Shown: positions 35,583 through 44,674, numbered from the stretch's first letter. The stretch: DNA of 64,000 bases from JASGMR01 sp963664675 (GCA_963664675.2 CAXXLB010000002.1:310001-374000); one strand, 5' to 3'. Numbers and translations are program-made. Notes: a model not told the origin generated them from the sequence alone.

Positions 35583-38500
35583 TCATTTATAATCAATATT
35601 GTATTTTTTCATGAGTGCTTTGAATTCTTCTTTATCTTTGTATTTATCGTATAATTCTTTTAAATCAGGTTCATCTTTTATAGCTTTCATCAGAGGGTAA
35701 TCTTTACTCAAAGCAATATCTAGATTTTTATAGAACTTCTCATCGTTTTCCATCGAAGCGTATATTTCGGCAAGAGTTCCATAAGCATAAGAAAAATCAG
35801 GATCTATTTCGATCGCTTTTTTCCCATCAGCCAAGGCTTTTTCATAAAGCTTTTTATCATCTTTCCCCATTTTTCTGTATAAATCGGCTCTGGAATTAAA
35901 ATTAATCGAACTGGGACCCAATTCAATTGCCTTTGTATAATCTTCTATTGCTTTTTCGTAGTCTCCTTTGCTATTATAAATAATCCCACGATTATAATAA
36001 TAAGCTGCATTTTCAGGATCTAATTCAATTGCTTTTGTATAATCTTTTATGGCATCTTCATAGTTTTTCTTTTTTGCATAAACAATTCCTCGGTTATAAT
36101 ACGCTTCTTTACATTTAGAATTTAGTTCAATTGCTTTGCTATAGTCTTCTATTGCATTTTTACATTCCCCTTTTCCATAATAAGTAAGTCCACGACCTAC
36201 ATAAACATCAGCATATTTAGGATTGAGTTCAATCGCTTTATTATAATTTTCCAAAGCCTTATCATAGTATTTTATGTTATTTTCATGCATCCCCTTTTTA
36301 GAAAAGCTATTTCCACAATTGTAATAATAACCTGAATTTTCGTGATCCAGTTCAATTGCTTTTGTATAATCATCAATGGCTTTTTCGTATTCTTTCATAT
36401 AACTATAAGTATTCCCACGATTATTATAAGAATCTACGTTTTCAGGTTCCAGTTCAATTGCCTTTGTATAATCATCAATAGCTTTTTCGTATTTTTTCAT
36501 ATTTCTATAAGCATTTCCACGATTATAATAATAAGCTGCATTTTCGTGATCCAGCTCAATCGCTTTTGTATGATCATCAATGGCTTTTTTGTATTCTTTC
36601 ATATAACTATAAGTATTCCCACGGTTGTTGTAATAAGCCGCGTTTTCAGGATCTAATTCAATTGCTTTTGTATAATCATCAATGGCTTTTTTGTATTCTT
36701 TCATATAACTATAAGTATTCCCACGGTTGTTGTAATAAGCCGCGTTTTCAGGATCTAATTCAATTGCTTTTGTATAATCATCAATGGCTTTTTCGTATTT
36801 TTTCATATTTCTATAAACATTTCCACGATTATAATAATAAAAAGTATTCTCTGATTTCAGCTCAATCGCTTTTGTATGATCATCAATGGCTTTTTTGTAT
36901 TCTTTCATATAACTATAAGTATTCCCACGATTATTATAAGAATCTACGTTTTCAGGTTCCAGTTCAATTGCCTTTGTATAATCATCAATAGCTTTTTCGT
37001 ATTTTTTCATATTTCTATAAGCATTTCCACGATTATAATAATAAGCAGCATTTTCGTGATCCAGCTCAATCGCTTTTGTATGATCATCAATGGCTTTTTT
37101 GTATTCTTTCATATAACTATAAGTATTCCCACGATTATTATAAGAATCTACGTTTTCAGGATCTAATTCAATTGCTTTTGTATAATCATCAATGGCTTTT
37201 TCGTATTTTTTCATATTTCTATAAGCATTTCCACGATTATAATAATAAAAAGTATTCTCTGATTTCAGCTCAATCGCTTTTGTATGATCATCAATGGCTT
37301 TTTTGTATTCTTTCATATAACTATAAGTATTCCCACGATTATTATAAGAATCTACGTTTTCAGGATCTAATTCAATTGCTTTTGTATAATCATCAATGGC
37401 TTTTTCGTATTTTTTCATATTTCTATAAGCATTTCCACGATTATAATAATAAAAAGTATTCTCTGATTTCAGCTCAATCGCTTTTGTATGATCATCAATG
37501 GCTTTTTTGTATTCTTTCATATAACTATAAGTATTCCCACGATTATTATAAGAATCTACGTTTTCAGGATCTAATTCAATTGCTTTTGTATAATCATCAA
37601 TGGCTTTTTCGTATTTTTTCATATTTCTATAAGCATTTCCACGATTATAATAATAAAAAGTATTCTCTGATTCCAGTTCAATCGCTTTTGTATAATCATC
37701 AATGGCTTTTTCATATTGGTTACTGGCACTATAAGCGTTTGCTCTGTTTATTATCGGGGAGGAAAATTCATAAGTTTCGCTTTGGTTGCCGGCACTATAA
37801 GCATTTGCCCTGTTTATTAGCGGTGAAGAAAATTCATAAGTTTCATTGAGATCCTTGAAAATTAATTCATATTCTACATCATTATCTTTCTTTCTTGTAA
37901 AACGATTATAAAATTTTTCGCTTTTTTCATCTAACAAAGACAAATTTATTGGCTCAAAAATAGCATCGCTCTTTTTCGATTCTTTATCAGAATCTTCATT
38001 CTTAGATTTAATAGCTTCAGTGAAACAATCTATTGCTTTATCAAATGACTTTTTTAAAAAATATGTAAATCCGAGAACATTGTATGAAAATTTACCCGTA
38101 TCCAATTCTGTTGCTTTTTTTAAATCGATTATTGCTCTATCGTAATCTTTCAATCTTATATATACTTTTCCCCTGTTTATATAGGGATTTGCTAATTCAG
38201 GATTATTATTTATTACCATACTGTAATCCGCTATTGCTCCACTGTAATCTTTATCATCAAACTTAACTCTCGCTCTCTCACAAATAAGAGTCTTAGTAGG
38301 ATTACGATTAATCAATAAATTATAATCCTCGATGGCATTTTTGTAATTCTTATTTAGATAGTATGCATGTGCCCTGTTATAACGTTCGCTGTACATCTTA
38401 TCAATGTCTTCTTTATCGTCTTTTTTATTTATTTCGATTGCTCTGGTATAATCATTGACAGCATTACTGTATTCTTTGTTCTCAAGATAAACATTTCCTC

Positions 38501-39164
38501 GGTTATTGTAAGCTGATTGGTTATTTTCATCTATTGAAATTATTTTTGAAAGGATTTTAATTTTCTCCGATAATTCTTTCTCAGCATTTGCTTCAGTGAA
38601 AAGAGAGAAAATTTGAGAATATTTTTTGGCGTCACTCGCTAGTTTTTTGTATTCACCCATTTGATTTTGTAAATTATTTAACAAGTCTTTATTAAACACA
38701 TAATTGAATATTGAAAGGAGTAAAGGTACTATTGCGATGATAATACTAACAAAAATAAGAAGATTCGAAAGGCCGCTTGTGAAATTGTCATACTGAGCCT
38801 GCATTTTATCAAGTACATTGTTAAAGACTGAATTTTTGTCATATTCATTGATTGTATTTTCTAAAGCTAATTTTTCATTCAGTAAATTCGTATAGTTTTC
38901 CAAAGTAACGGTTGATTCAAATGATAATTGATTTCCAAATTCATCTTTTATCCCATCTAATAAAAGTAAAATATTATCATGTTCGATATTTTTTAGTGAA
39001 GCATTATAGGAAAAAATAGTCATTGAAAAGAAAAACAAAACAACAATAGCTACAGCAAATAATCCCCAAAAGTATTTTGCAGTTGCTGATAAATCTTTAA
39101 ATCCTGAAATAATATTCTTAAGCTTACATTTTTTATTTGTATCATTATTTTGATTTTCACCCAT
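35583..39164 (-). CDS. Giant TPR-repeat membrane protein
   Basis: About 1193 aa from ATG 39164 (MGENQNNDTNKK); the frame is open for 45 more codons upstream, but they have no ribosome site and odd composition. Two membrane segments near the N-terminus (YFWGLFAVAIVVLFFF and LLIFVSIIIAIVPLLLSIFN) bracket a ~85-residue extracytoplasmic helical region. From residue ~205 to the end lie more than twenty 34-residue TPRs (type YYNRGNAYRNMKKYEKAIDD), which should form a long superhelix in the cytoplasm for protein binding. Residues coded at about 36344-37710 are nearly identical 68-aa double units, so the array expanded recently. Divergent from the abiL pair. Partner unknown. Confidence 0.85.
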   Translation of the reverse strand: MGENQNNDTNKKCKLKNIISGFKDLSATAKYFWGLFAVAIVVLFFFSMTIFSYNASLKNIEHDNILLLLDGIKDEFGNQLSFESTVTLENYTNLLNEKLALENTINEYDKNSVFNNVLDKMQAQYDNFTSGLSNLLIFVSIIIAIVPLLLSIFNYVFNKDLLNNLQNQMGEYKKLASDAKKYSQIFSLFTEANAEKELSEKIKILSKIISIDENNQSAYNNRGNVYLENKEYSNAVNDYTRAIEINKKDDKEDIDKMYSERYNRAHAYYLNKNYKNAIEDYNLLINRNPTKTLICERARVKFDDKDYSGAIADYSMVINNNPELANPYINRGKVYIRLKDYDRAIIDLKKATELDTGKFSYNVLGFTYFLKKSFDKAIDCFTEAIKSKNEDSDKESKKSDAIFEPINLSLLDEKSEKFYNRFTRKKDNDVEYELIFKDLNETYEFSSPLINRANAYSAGNQSETYEFSSPIINRANAYSASNQYEKAIDDYTKAIELESENTFYYYNRGNAYRNMKKYEKAIDDYTKAIELDPENVDSYNNRGNTYSYMKEYKKAIDDHTKAIELKSENTFYYYNRGNAYRNMKKYEKAIDDYTKAIELDPENVDSYNNRGNTYSYMKEYKKAIDDHTKAIELKSENTFYYYNRGNAYRNMKKYEKAIDDYTKAIELDPENVDSYNNRGNTYSYMKEYKKAIDDHTKAIELDHENAAYYYNRGNAYRNMKKYEKAIDDYTKAIELEPENVDSYNNRGNTYSYMKEYKKAIDDHTKAIELKSENTFYYYNRGNVYRNMKKYEKAIDDYTKAIELDPENAAYYNNRGNTYSYMKEYKKAIDDYTKAIELDPENAAYYNNRGNTYSYMKEYKKAIDDHTKAIELDHENAAYYYNRGNAYRNMKKYEKAIDDYTKAIELEPENVDSYNNRGNTYSYMKEYEKAIDDYTKAIELDHENSGYYYNCGNSFSKKGMHENNIKYYDKALENYNKAIELNPKYADVYVGRGLTYYGKGECKNAIEDYSKAIELNSKCKEAYYNRGIVYAKKKNYEDAIKDYTKAIELDPENAAYYYNRGIIYNSKGDYEKAIEDYTKAIELGPSSINFNSRADLYRKMGKDDKKLYEKALADGKKAIEIDPDFSYAYGTLAEIYASMENDEKFYKNLDIALSKDYPLMKAIKDEPDLKELYDKYKDKEEFKALMKKYNIDYK
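36344..37710 (-). repeat. 204-bp nucleotide tandem repeats inside the TPR gene
   Basis: Units of two TPRs (68 codons). For example GAATCTACGTTTTCAGG recurs at about 37145, 37349 and 37553, spaced exactly 204 bases, with nearly identical intervening sequence. A 102-bp single-TPR duplication is present around 36600-36760. Copy number should vary between strains. Confidence 0.85.
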
Positions 39165-39436
39165 TTCCAAACCCCAACAATATAAGCAAACCCTGCTCCG
39201 GTTTGTTCGATAGATTTCTAAATATTGTCGATTAAGATAAGAAAGAAAAAATTCACTGAACTCCTGATAATAATATATCACAAGTGCATCGAAATACAAA
39301 TTGTTTCAGAAATTTTCTATTTATCGTCAAAACTTTTATGCTTATTTTTATATTTTTGTATTAATCAGACGAATAATCAAAAAACATATGTTTAAATCTT
39401 TTTATTTTACTAATATTTGCATAATTTATTCAAATA

Positions 39437-39465
39437 TTGACTTTTTTAAAACAGAAGTATATACT
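39437..39465 (+). promoter_or_regulatory. Promoter of the abiL (rloAB-like) pair
   Basis: TTGACT (39437-39442), 17-bp spacer, TATACT (39460-39465). Predicted start near 39472 leaves a 12-base leader with GAGGTGAGGTG, so the open frame upstream of ATG 39484 is not translated. Confidence 0.8.
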
Positions 39466-39483
39466 TTTTATGAGGTGAGGTGT

Positions 39484-40839
39484 ATGCTGGTCAATTTTTC
39501 TTTTTCAAACTATAAATCTTTTTTTGAACTTAATTCCCTTTCTCTTCAGGCGAACAAAATTTCCGAATATAAAGAAGAGAATGTTTTCAACATAGGTGAT
39601 CAGGAATTATTGAAAAGTGCTGTTGTATACGGGGCAAACGCAAGCGGAAAATCGAACATTATAAAAGCGCTCAGAGTTTTCAGAAGAAAACTTATAATGC
39701 CTTTGAGATCAAGGGAAAATGATTATTATAAGTTAAACACCGAAGGGGCCAACAAACCCATGACCTTTGAAATGGAATTCATTATAAACGGTATATTTCA
39801 TCAGTACGGCTTTTCAATCAAGAACAATATTTTTCAGGAAGAATGGCTTTTCATGAGGCAAAAAAAGAATTTAACCAGAAAATTCCACAGAAAAATCAAG
39901 AACAACTCAAAGGATTACGAATATATCACCTCAAAAGAATTCAGCGATACAGAGGGTATTCAGGAAAAAACCAGGGAGGATGTCCCGTTTTTATACGCAT
40001 TATCACAGTGGAACAACGACATCGCAAGAGATATCGTGTCCTGGATTGAAGATTTCTTTATAATCGATTCCTATCGAGAAAATTCAGGTATCACGGAGCA
40101 GCTTCTAGAGGAACCGGAATTCAAAAAAGAGATAATGTATTTAATGAAGATTGCGGACCTGGGTATAATCGACATAAAAAACAACTGGAAGAACCTGGCG
40201 GAAAATGAGCTCCCTGAGGAGTTAAAAGCAATAATAAATCTACTTGACAAGGAACATAATTTATCTAGTGATGTCCTTAAAGAAGAGGAAGAAAAATTTT
40301 CAACGTATGAAAAAAATGACACCTCAACTGTTCACAAAATATTCGATATGAATAAAATGGATAAGGGTTACACCGAATTCTCTTTAAAAAGGGATGAATC
40401 GCTGGGAACAAACACATATTTTAATTTAATAGGGATAATGTTGCTCGCTCTGAAGCAGGGACGAGTATTAATAATCGACGAAATAGGCACGAATTTACAT
40501 CCTCTGATCGTGAATTTCATTCTAAATATATTCAACTCGAAAAAATACAATCCAAACAACTCTCAACTGCTGTTCACAACTCACAACATTCAAATATTAT
40601 CCAACAGCAACTTCAGAAGAGATCAAATTTATTTTGTGGAAAAAGACAGATTCGGCGAATCATCGTTATACTCATTGAATGATATCAACGGGGTGAGAAA
40701 GAATACGAACTTCATGCAAGAATATCTGAAGGGTAAATACGGGTCGGTTCCCGTGATAATGGATCAATATCTGGATAAGATAAATTTCAGAGGAGATGAC
40801 AAAAATAAAGGGGAAACCTTCATACAGAAAACATTATAA
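39484..40839 (+). CDS. AbiLi/RloA-like AAA ATPase (OLD/AAA_15 type), defence pair subunit 1
   Basis: 451 aa. Start ATG 39484 (MLVNFSFSNYKSFFELNSLS) right after GAGGTGAGGTG and 12 bases from the promoter start. Walker A GANASGKS at 50-57; late ABC-like motifs VLIIDEIGTNLHPLIV (Walker B, around 320) and LLFTTHNIQIL (switch His). This is the architecture of RloA/AbiLi ATPases, which work with an RloB-like Toprim-related partner in abortive phage infection. The last 44 bases overlap the next gene. Defence function is inferred from the pair. Confidence 0.85.
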   Translation: MLVNFSFSNYKSFFELNSLSLQANKISEYKEENVFNIGDQELLKSAVVYGANASGKSNIIKALRVFRRKLIMPLRSRENDYYKLNTEGANKPMTFEMEFIINGIFHQYGFSIKNNIFQEEWLFMRQKKNLTRKFHRKIKNNSKDYEYITSKEFSDTEGIQEKTREDVPFLYALSQWNNDIARDIVSWIEDFFIIDSYRENSGITEQLLEEPEFKKEIMYLMKIADLGIIDIKNNWKNLAENELPEELKAIINLLDKEHNLSSDVLKEEEEKFSTYEKNDTSTVHKIFDMNKMDKGYTEFSLKRDESLGTNTYFNLIGIMLLALKQGRVLIIDEIGTNLHPLIVNFILNIFNSKKYNPNNSQLLFTTHNIQILSNSNFRRDQIYFVEKDRFGESSLYSLNDINGVRKNTNFMQEYLKGKYGSVPVIMDQYLDKINFRGDDKNKGETFIQKTL

Positions 40840-41404
40840 AAAATATCAAAAAAGAGAATTAATCTTAATTGTATGTGAAGGAGAGGCCACGGAACCTAAT
40901 TATTTTAAATCATTCAGACTGGCCACTTTAAGGGTTGAAGCGGTGGGAACGGGAAGGGGTTCCTGCGAGGTTGTAAAAGAGGCGGAAAAATATTATAAAA
41001 AATATCTGAAAAGTGATAACTTGAAGAGGAAAAACGTCTGGTGTGTTTTCGATAAAGATGTTGAAAAAATAAATAGAATTAACGATGCTTTCCGACTCGC
41101 AGAAAAAAAATGTTTTAACGTCGCCTTCTCGAATGAATGTTTTGAATTGTGGTATGTTTTGCACTTCAATTTTCATCAGGCAAGATCTCACAGAGATGAT
41201 TACTGCAAAATATTATCCGACAAATTAAAAATGGAATATAAGAAAAACGATCCGGATATTCACGATCTATTAAAAGATAAAGTTCTAGCAATAAAAAATG
41301 CAAAAAAACTGGAAAAGATCCACGGAAATGAAGATTATAGTAATAAAAATCCCTATACAAGCGTATATAACCTCGTTGAATTCTTGAGCAAAAACGAAAT
41401 CTGA
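40796..41404 (+). CDS. AbiLii/RloB-like protein, defence pair subunit 2
   Basis: 202 aa of the RloB family. The Toprim-like acidic residues are visible: Glu in IVCEGEATEPNYF (residues ~25-37) and Asp in WCVFDKDVE (~82-90); NECFELWYVLHF and SHRDDYCKIL follow as in RloB. It is presumably the nuclease-like effector controlled by the ATPase. ATG overlaps the upstream gene by 44 bases, with AGGAG immediately before it. Operon ends here; a repeat field follows. A decayed copy of this gene's 3' end lies at 48150-48361. Confidence 0.85.
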   Translation: MTKIKGKPSYRKHYKKYQKRELILIVCEGEATEPNYFKSFRLATLRVEAVGTGRGSCEVVKEAEKYYKKYLKSDNLKRKNVWCVFDKDVEKINRINDAFRLAEKKCFNVAFSNECFELWYVLHFNFHQARSHRDDYCKILSDKLKMEYKKNDPDIHDLLKDKVLAIKNAKKLEKIHGNEDYSNKNPYTSVYNLVEFLSKNEI

Positions 41405-41409
41405 ATATC

Positions 41410-41630
41410 ACATGAAAAAACGACATAGAAAACAGCAAACTGATAATAGATAACAGGAAAAAGCTGAAAAGCTAAAGCGCCAAAAAGCTTAAGGGCCAAA
41501 GGCAGAAACCCAAAAAATCTAATCCTTATACAACTGCTTGGCTATCGTTCAGCGATCGCTCAACCATTGTTCTACGATCGCTTATCTATCGCTCAACCAT
41601 TGTTCTACGATTGCTTCCCAATTGTTGGTT
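41410..41630. repeat. Mosaic with nine in-phase B11 units, running into the next gene
   Basis: GATAA words (41430-41460), AAGCT/CCAAAA words (41460-41515), AATCTAATCCTTATACAACT, then reverse B11 cores starting at 41533, 41544, 41555, 41566, 41577, 41588, 41599, 41610 and 41621: nine units at exactly 11 bp. The last units lie inside the 3' end of the gene on the minus strand (stop at 41605). Confidence 0.9.
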
Positions 41631-42828
41631 CATTCTTCATCAAAAAATCAATCAAGTTGTGGTGTTCTATTCCTCTTCTGCTGAAATTAAAATCATCGAG
41701 CGAGAGAACGATTTTTTGATAATTGTCATTTATTTTATCGAACACCGAGAATTCTCTTTCGACTGTTTTTTGATTTGGAAGGAGATAAGCGACCTGTATA
41801 TAGATCTTTTCTCTGTTTTTTGTGCAGATAAAATCTATTTCTTTATCTTCTCGTTTACCGATCAATATTTGATATCCTCTGCTCAACATCTCCATGTACA
41901 CTATGTTTTTCAGTACTTTCTGAATTTCTCCGCTGTTATTGGCTATTAAGGCTTCTCTGAATCCATGATCCTCTACATAATATTTTTCATTTACCTTTAA
42001 AATTTTCTTGCCTTTCAAATCGTACCTCGAAACTTTTCTGATCAAATAAGCCTTTTCGCAGGCAGAAAGATAATTCAATACCGTATCAACGTAAACTTTT
42101 CTTCCTTCGTTCTTAAAATATTTTGAAATACTTGTAGCTGAAAATGTGTTGCCGATGTTTTCCAGTGTATACCGGATAATTCTTTCCAGTAAATCGACCT
42201 CTCTGATGCTGTTATATGTCACTATATCTTTTATAACTACAGAATTGAAAACGTCGTTCAGATATTGCATCGACGATTGATATTCAAGATCCATGTATTT
42301 TAAAAAAGGCATTCCACCATATACGATATATTTTTGAAACAGTTCTTTTCTCGATAAATCCTTTTTTTCGAAAAGCGAAACGAATTCGGAGAATGAAAAA
42401 GGGTGAACTTGAAAAGTAACGTATCTTCCGGCCAGAAAGGTTGACAAATCACTCGAGAGAAGGGTTGCATTTGATCCGGTTAAATAAATATCCGCATCGT
42501 AATCAATTTGAATGGAATTGACGATCTTTTCCCAGCCTTTTCCCTGCTGTATTTCGTCCAAAAAGATATATTGCTTGTTTTTCTTTCCTTTCAAAAACTT
42601 GTAAAGGTGATCAAAAAGCATATTTTTATCCAGATATTTCATCCCCTGTGCTGTTTCAAAGTTTATGGATAAAACGTCAGAATCCTTTATTCCTCTCTCA
42701 TACAACTCATCCTTTATCATTTCAAGCATTACAGACTTGCCGCACCTTCTGATACCGGTTAATATCTTTATCACCGGTTTCCCTATGAAAGGATAGATTC
42801 TGGATAAATATCTTTTTCGCTTCACCAT
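41605..42828 (-). CDS. AAA_14/DUF4143 ATPase
   Basis: 407 aa. Walker A GIRRCGKS at 25-32, Walker B YIFLDEIQ near residue 93, ADIYLTGSNATLL (sensor), FSFSEFVSLFE (AAA_14), and a C-terminal DUF4143 region with GKREDKEIDFICTKNREKIY that keeps the D...E-x-D-like pattern of PD-(D/E)XK nucleases. Members are widespread, often strain-variable, with unclear function. AAGGTGA lies before the ATG. The last codons (TIGKQS and TAG) are formed by B11 repeat sequence, so the original C-terminus may have been replaced. Confidence 0.88.
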   Translation of the reverse strand: MVKRKRYLSRIYPFIGKPVIKILTGIRRCGKSVMLEMIKDELYERGIKDSDVLSINFETAQGMKYLDKNMLFDHLYKFLKGKKNKQYIFLDEIQQGKGWEKIVNSIQIDYDADIYLTGSNATLLSSDLSTFLAGRYVTFQVHPFSFSEFVSLFEKKDLSRKELFQKYIVYGGMPFLKYMDLEYQSSMQYLNDVFNSVVIKDIVTYNSIREVDLLERIIRYTLENIGNTFSATSISKYFKNEGRKVYVDTVLNYLSACEKAYLIRKVSRYDLKGKKILKVNEKYYVEDHGFREALIANNSGEIQKVLKNIVYMEMLSRGYQILIGKREDKEIDFICTKNREKIYIQVAYLLPNQKTVEREFSVFDKINDNYQKIVLSLDDFNFSRRGIEHHNLIDFLMKNEPTIGKQS

Positions 42829-42989
42829 GAAATATCACCTTCTTTGTTTTATAGATTATATCCTATAATGATATACAAATCAATAATTTTACAGTTTGTA
42901 TCATATAAAATTACTGAAAACAGATGAAATATATTTTATATTCTGCAAAATATTTGTGTTGGTTTAAATAACCTGGATTGAAATGAATT

Positions 42990-43275
42990 GAAGCGCTGAA
43001 AAGCAGCTTAGAGAACAGGAAAACATTAGTGCCTTGTGTATAGTGTTTAGTGCATAGAATAGCATAGAAAATTACATAAAAAAAGCTAAAAACGGCTTAG
43101 ATAACAGAGAACGGGCAAATAGAGAACAGGTGAAACGAAATAAAAAACCATAAAATCTAATCCTTATACGACTGCTCAGCTATCGCTCAACTGTTTTTAC
43201 GCTATTATCTACTTCTCTATTCTCTTGTTTTTTTTACACCCTTTACCCTATTTTCTATCGTTCCCCATCGTTATG
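42990..43275. repeat. Intergenic mosaic: GATAA, CAC7, AAGCT, B11, GGGT7
   Basis: Short words of all families in series: AGCTTAGAGAACAGGAAAAC near 43007, inverted CAC7 at 43029-43060, GATAA words at 43095-43135, AATCTAATCCTTATAC, B11 (reverse) at 43170-43205, reverse GATAA, then reverse GGGT7 (ACACCCTTTACCCTA). Gene-free. Confidence 0.65.
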
Positions 43276-43351
43276 CTTTCAGTTTTTAACCAATTTAAAT
43301 TTACATTTCTTGATTCTACTCATATTTCAATATATAATTAGTTAAGATTTT

Positions 43352-43380
43352 TTGAAATAAGTAGATAAAATTAATATTAT
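43352..43380 (+). promoter_or_regulatory. Promoter of the 75-aa protein gene
   Basis: TTGAAA (43352-43357), 17-bp spacer, TATTAT (43375-43380); predicted start near 43387. Confidence 0.65.
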
Positions 43381-43424
43381 ATGCAGTTTATAAAATGTAT
43401 ATGAAAATAAAAGGAGGTAAAAAT

Positions 43425-43652
43425 ATGTACAATGATCCATTTAAAGATTTCCCGAGTTCGATTATGTACCCACGATATTCAATCGGATATTATAATTCGG
43501 AAACCGGTACTCTCAGTCCAACATCGAGCGTAGGATATAATCCTCTTGAGACCTCGGTACTGATTGATTATAATAATTACACAAATGAGACTTTTATCTC
43601 CAGAGACAACGGTTATAGTTGGGAAAAAGTGGATGTTTCTATTTCACGCTAG
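43425..43652 (+). CDS. Hypothetical small protein (75 aa)
   Basis: Starts at ATG 43425 (MYNDPFKDFPSS) after a perfect AGGAGG and its own promoter; an in-frame upstream ATG at 43395 would include the ribosome site. 75 aa, rich in Tyr, Ser, Thr and Asn with loose repeats (SIGYYNSETGTLSPTSSVGY, YNPLETS), no signal peptide or membrane segment, no recognised family. The clear expression signals argue it is real. It converges on the MacB-type ABC operon; a link to that exporter is only a possibility. Confidence 0.6.
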   Translation: MYNDPFKDFPSSIMYPRYSIGYYNSETGTLSPTSSVGYNPLETSVLIDYNNYTNETFISRDNGYSWEKVDVSISR

Positions 43653-43699
43653 TTTTCTCATGATTTTTTGCCAGTATTTCACCCTATAGGAGCAGTAAA

Positions 43700-43985
43700 A
43701 ACCATTGAAAACGAGATTCATCTATCGTTCTACAACCGCTTCACTATTGTTTCGCCACTCGAGGGGACGGTCCACACGAACCAAATAACGGTTCTTGGTA
43801 CAGTCCCCCGCTCGTTAATCCTTATACGATTGCTTGGCTATCGTTCAGCTATTGTTAATTTATTGCTTCACTATTGTTTTTCTGTTTTTTCTGTACCATC
43901 GACCCTATTTCTTATCGCTTCTCGATTGTTGGTCCATCGCTCAGCCACTGTTAAACCATTGTTCAACTATCGTTCCTCTATTTAT
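43700..43985. repeat. Mosaic with B11 arrays and a REP-like hairpin
   Basis: Reverse B11 cores start at 43829, 43840, 43851, 43862 and 43873 (exact 11 bp), and more at 43720-43755 and 43910-43980. Between them, GGGGAC (43763-43768) pairs with GTCCCC (43803-43808), with inner GAACC/GGTTC, a REP-like stem unlike the other families. Confidence 0.7.
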
Positions 43986-43989
43986 TTTT

Positions 43990-44661
43990 TCATTCCTGTT
44001 CGTTTAAAATCCCATCACTGAGTTGAAAAATTTTTTCGGTTCTTTTCGAGATATCCGTGTCATGGGTCACGATGCAGACGGAAGTTCCGGAATCACGCAC
44101 GCTGCAGATCAAATCCATGATCTGTTTCCCCGTTTTTGAATCCAGATTGCCTGTGGGTTCGTCGGCCACGAGCAATCTCGGCTTCGTTATGAGTGCTCTT
44201 GCTATTGCCACTCTCTGCTGTTCCCCACCGGACAATTCAACGGGATAATTCTTCAGTTTGTCTTTCAGTCCCACGTCATCCAGGACCTTTTTGACGAGTT
44301 TTCTCCTGTCTTTCTTTGAAACGTTCTTATATCCCAGCGGCATTTCAACGTTTTCAAAAACAGTGTATTCGTTAATGAGATTGGAGGATTGGAACACATA
44401 TCCGATGTTCGATACTCTGAATCCGAATCGTTTTTTTTCATTCATTTTCTTTATGTTCAGATCATCGAAAAAATACTCGCCTTCATATTGATTATCCAGC
44501 ATGGAAATAATGTTGAGTAACGTACTCTTACCGGCGCCGGATTTTCCAACGACAGAAATCAGGTCCCCACTGTCGATCTCAAGATTTATTCCATCAAGAA
44601 CCTGCAATTTTTGTTGCTTACCCGATACAAATTTCCTTCTTATATTGACCAGTTTTAGCAT
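43990..44661 (-). CDS. MacB/LolD-type ABC transporter ATP-binding protein
   Basis: 223 aa cytoplasmic ATPase. Walker A GKSGAGKST (about 39-47), Q-loop VFQSSNLINEYTV, signature LSGGEQQR (about 143-150), Walker B LLVADEPTGNLD and switch IVTHD: the standard LolD/MacB set. Lies 13 bases after a permease gene in a four-gene minus-strand operon. Such MacB-type systems export peptides, lipoproteins or antibiotics; substrate unknown. The end of the gene abuts a repeat field. Confidence 0.92.
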   Translation of the reverse strand: MLKLVNIRRKFVSGKQQKLQVLDGINLEIDSGDLISVVGKSGAGKSTLLNIISMLDNQYEGEYFFDDLNIKKMNEKKRFGFRVSNIGYVFQSSNLINEYTVFENVEMPLGYKNVSKKDRRKLVKKVLDDVGLKDKLKNYPVELSGGEQQRVAIARALITKPRLLVADEPTGNLDSKTGKQIMDLICSVRDSGTSVCIVTHDTDISKRTEKIFQLSDGILNEQE

Positions 44662-44674
44662 AAATTCACCCCGT

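Noticed and set aside
36344..37710. Possible CRISPR-like direct repeats
   Set aside because: The repeats are in-frame TPR codons of a long gene with 204-bp units, not short repeats with unique spacers.
36342..37849. Several long plus-strand frames (up to 257 codons) with repeated peptide units
   Set aside because: They are antisense shadows of the repeated TPR gene; repetition copies any open frame.
39165..39299. 45-codon N-terminal extension of the giant TPR protein
   Set aside because: No ribosome site, composition unlike the rest, and it lies in the divergent promoter spacer.
39301..39483. 61-codon N-terminal extension of the AbiLi-like ATPase
   Set aside because: A TTGACT-17-TATACT promoter lies inside it and the ribosome site directly precedes ATG 39484.
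43668..44021. 117-codon plus-strand frame
   Set aside because: Runs through B11 repeats and overlaps the 3' end of the ABC ATPase gene on the other strand; no ribosome site.
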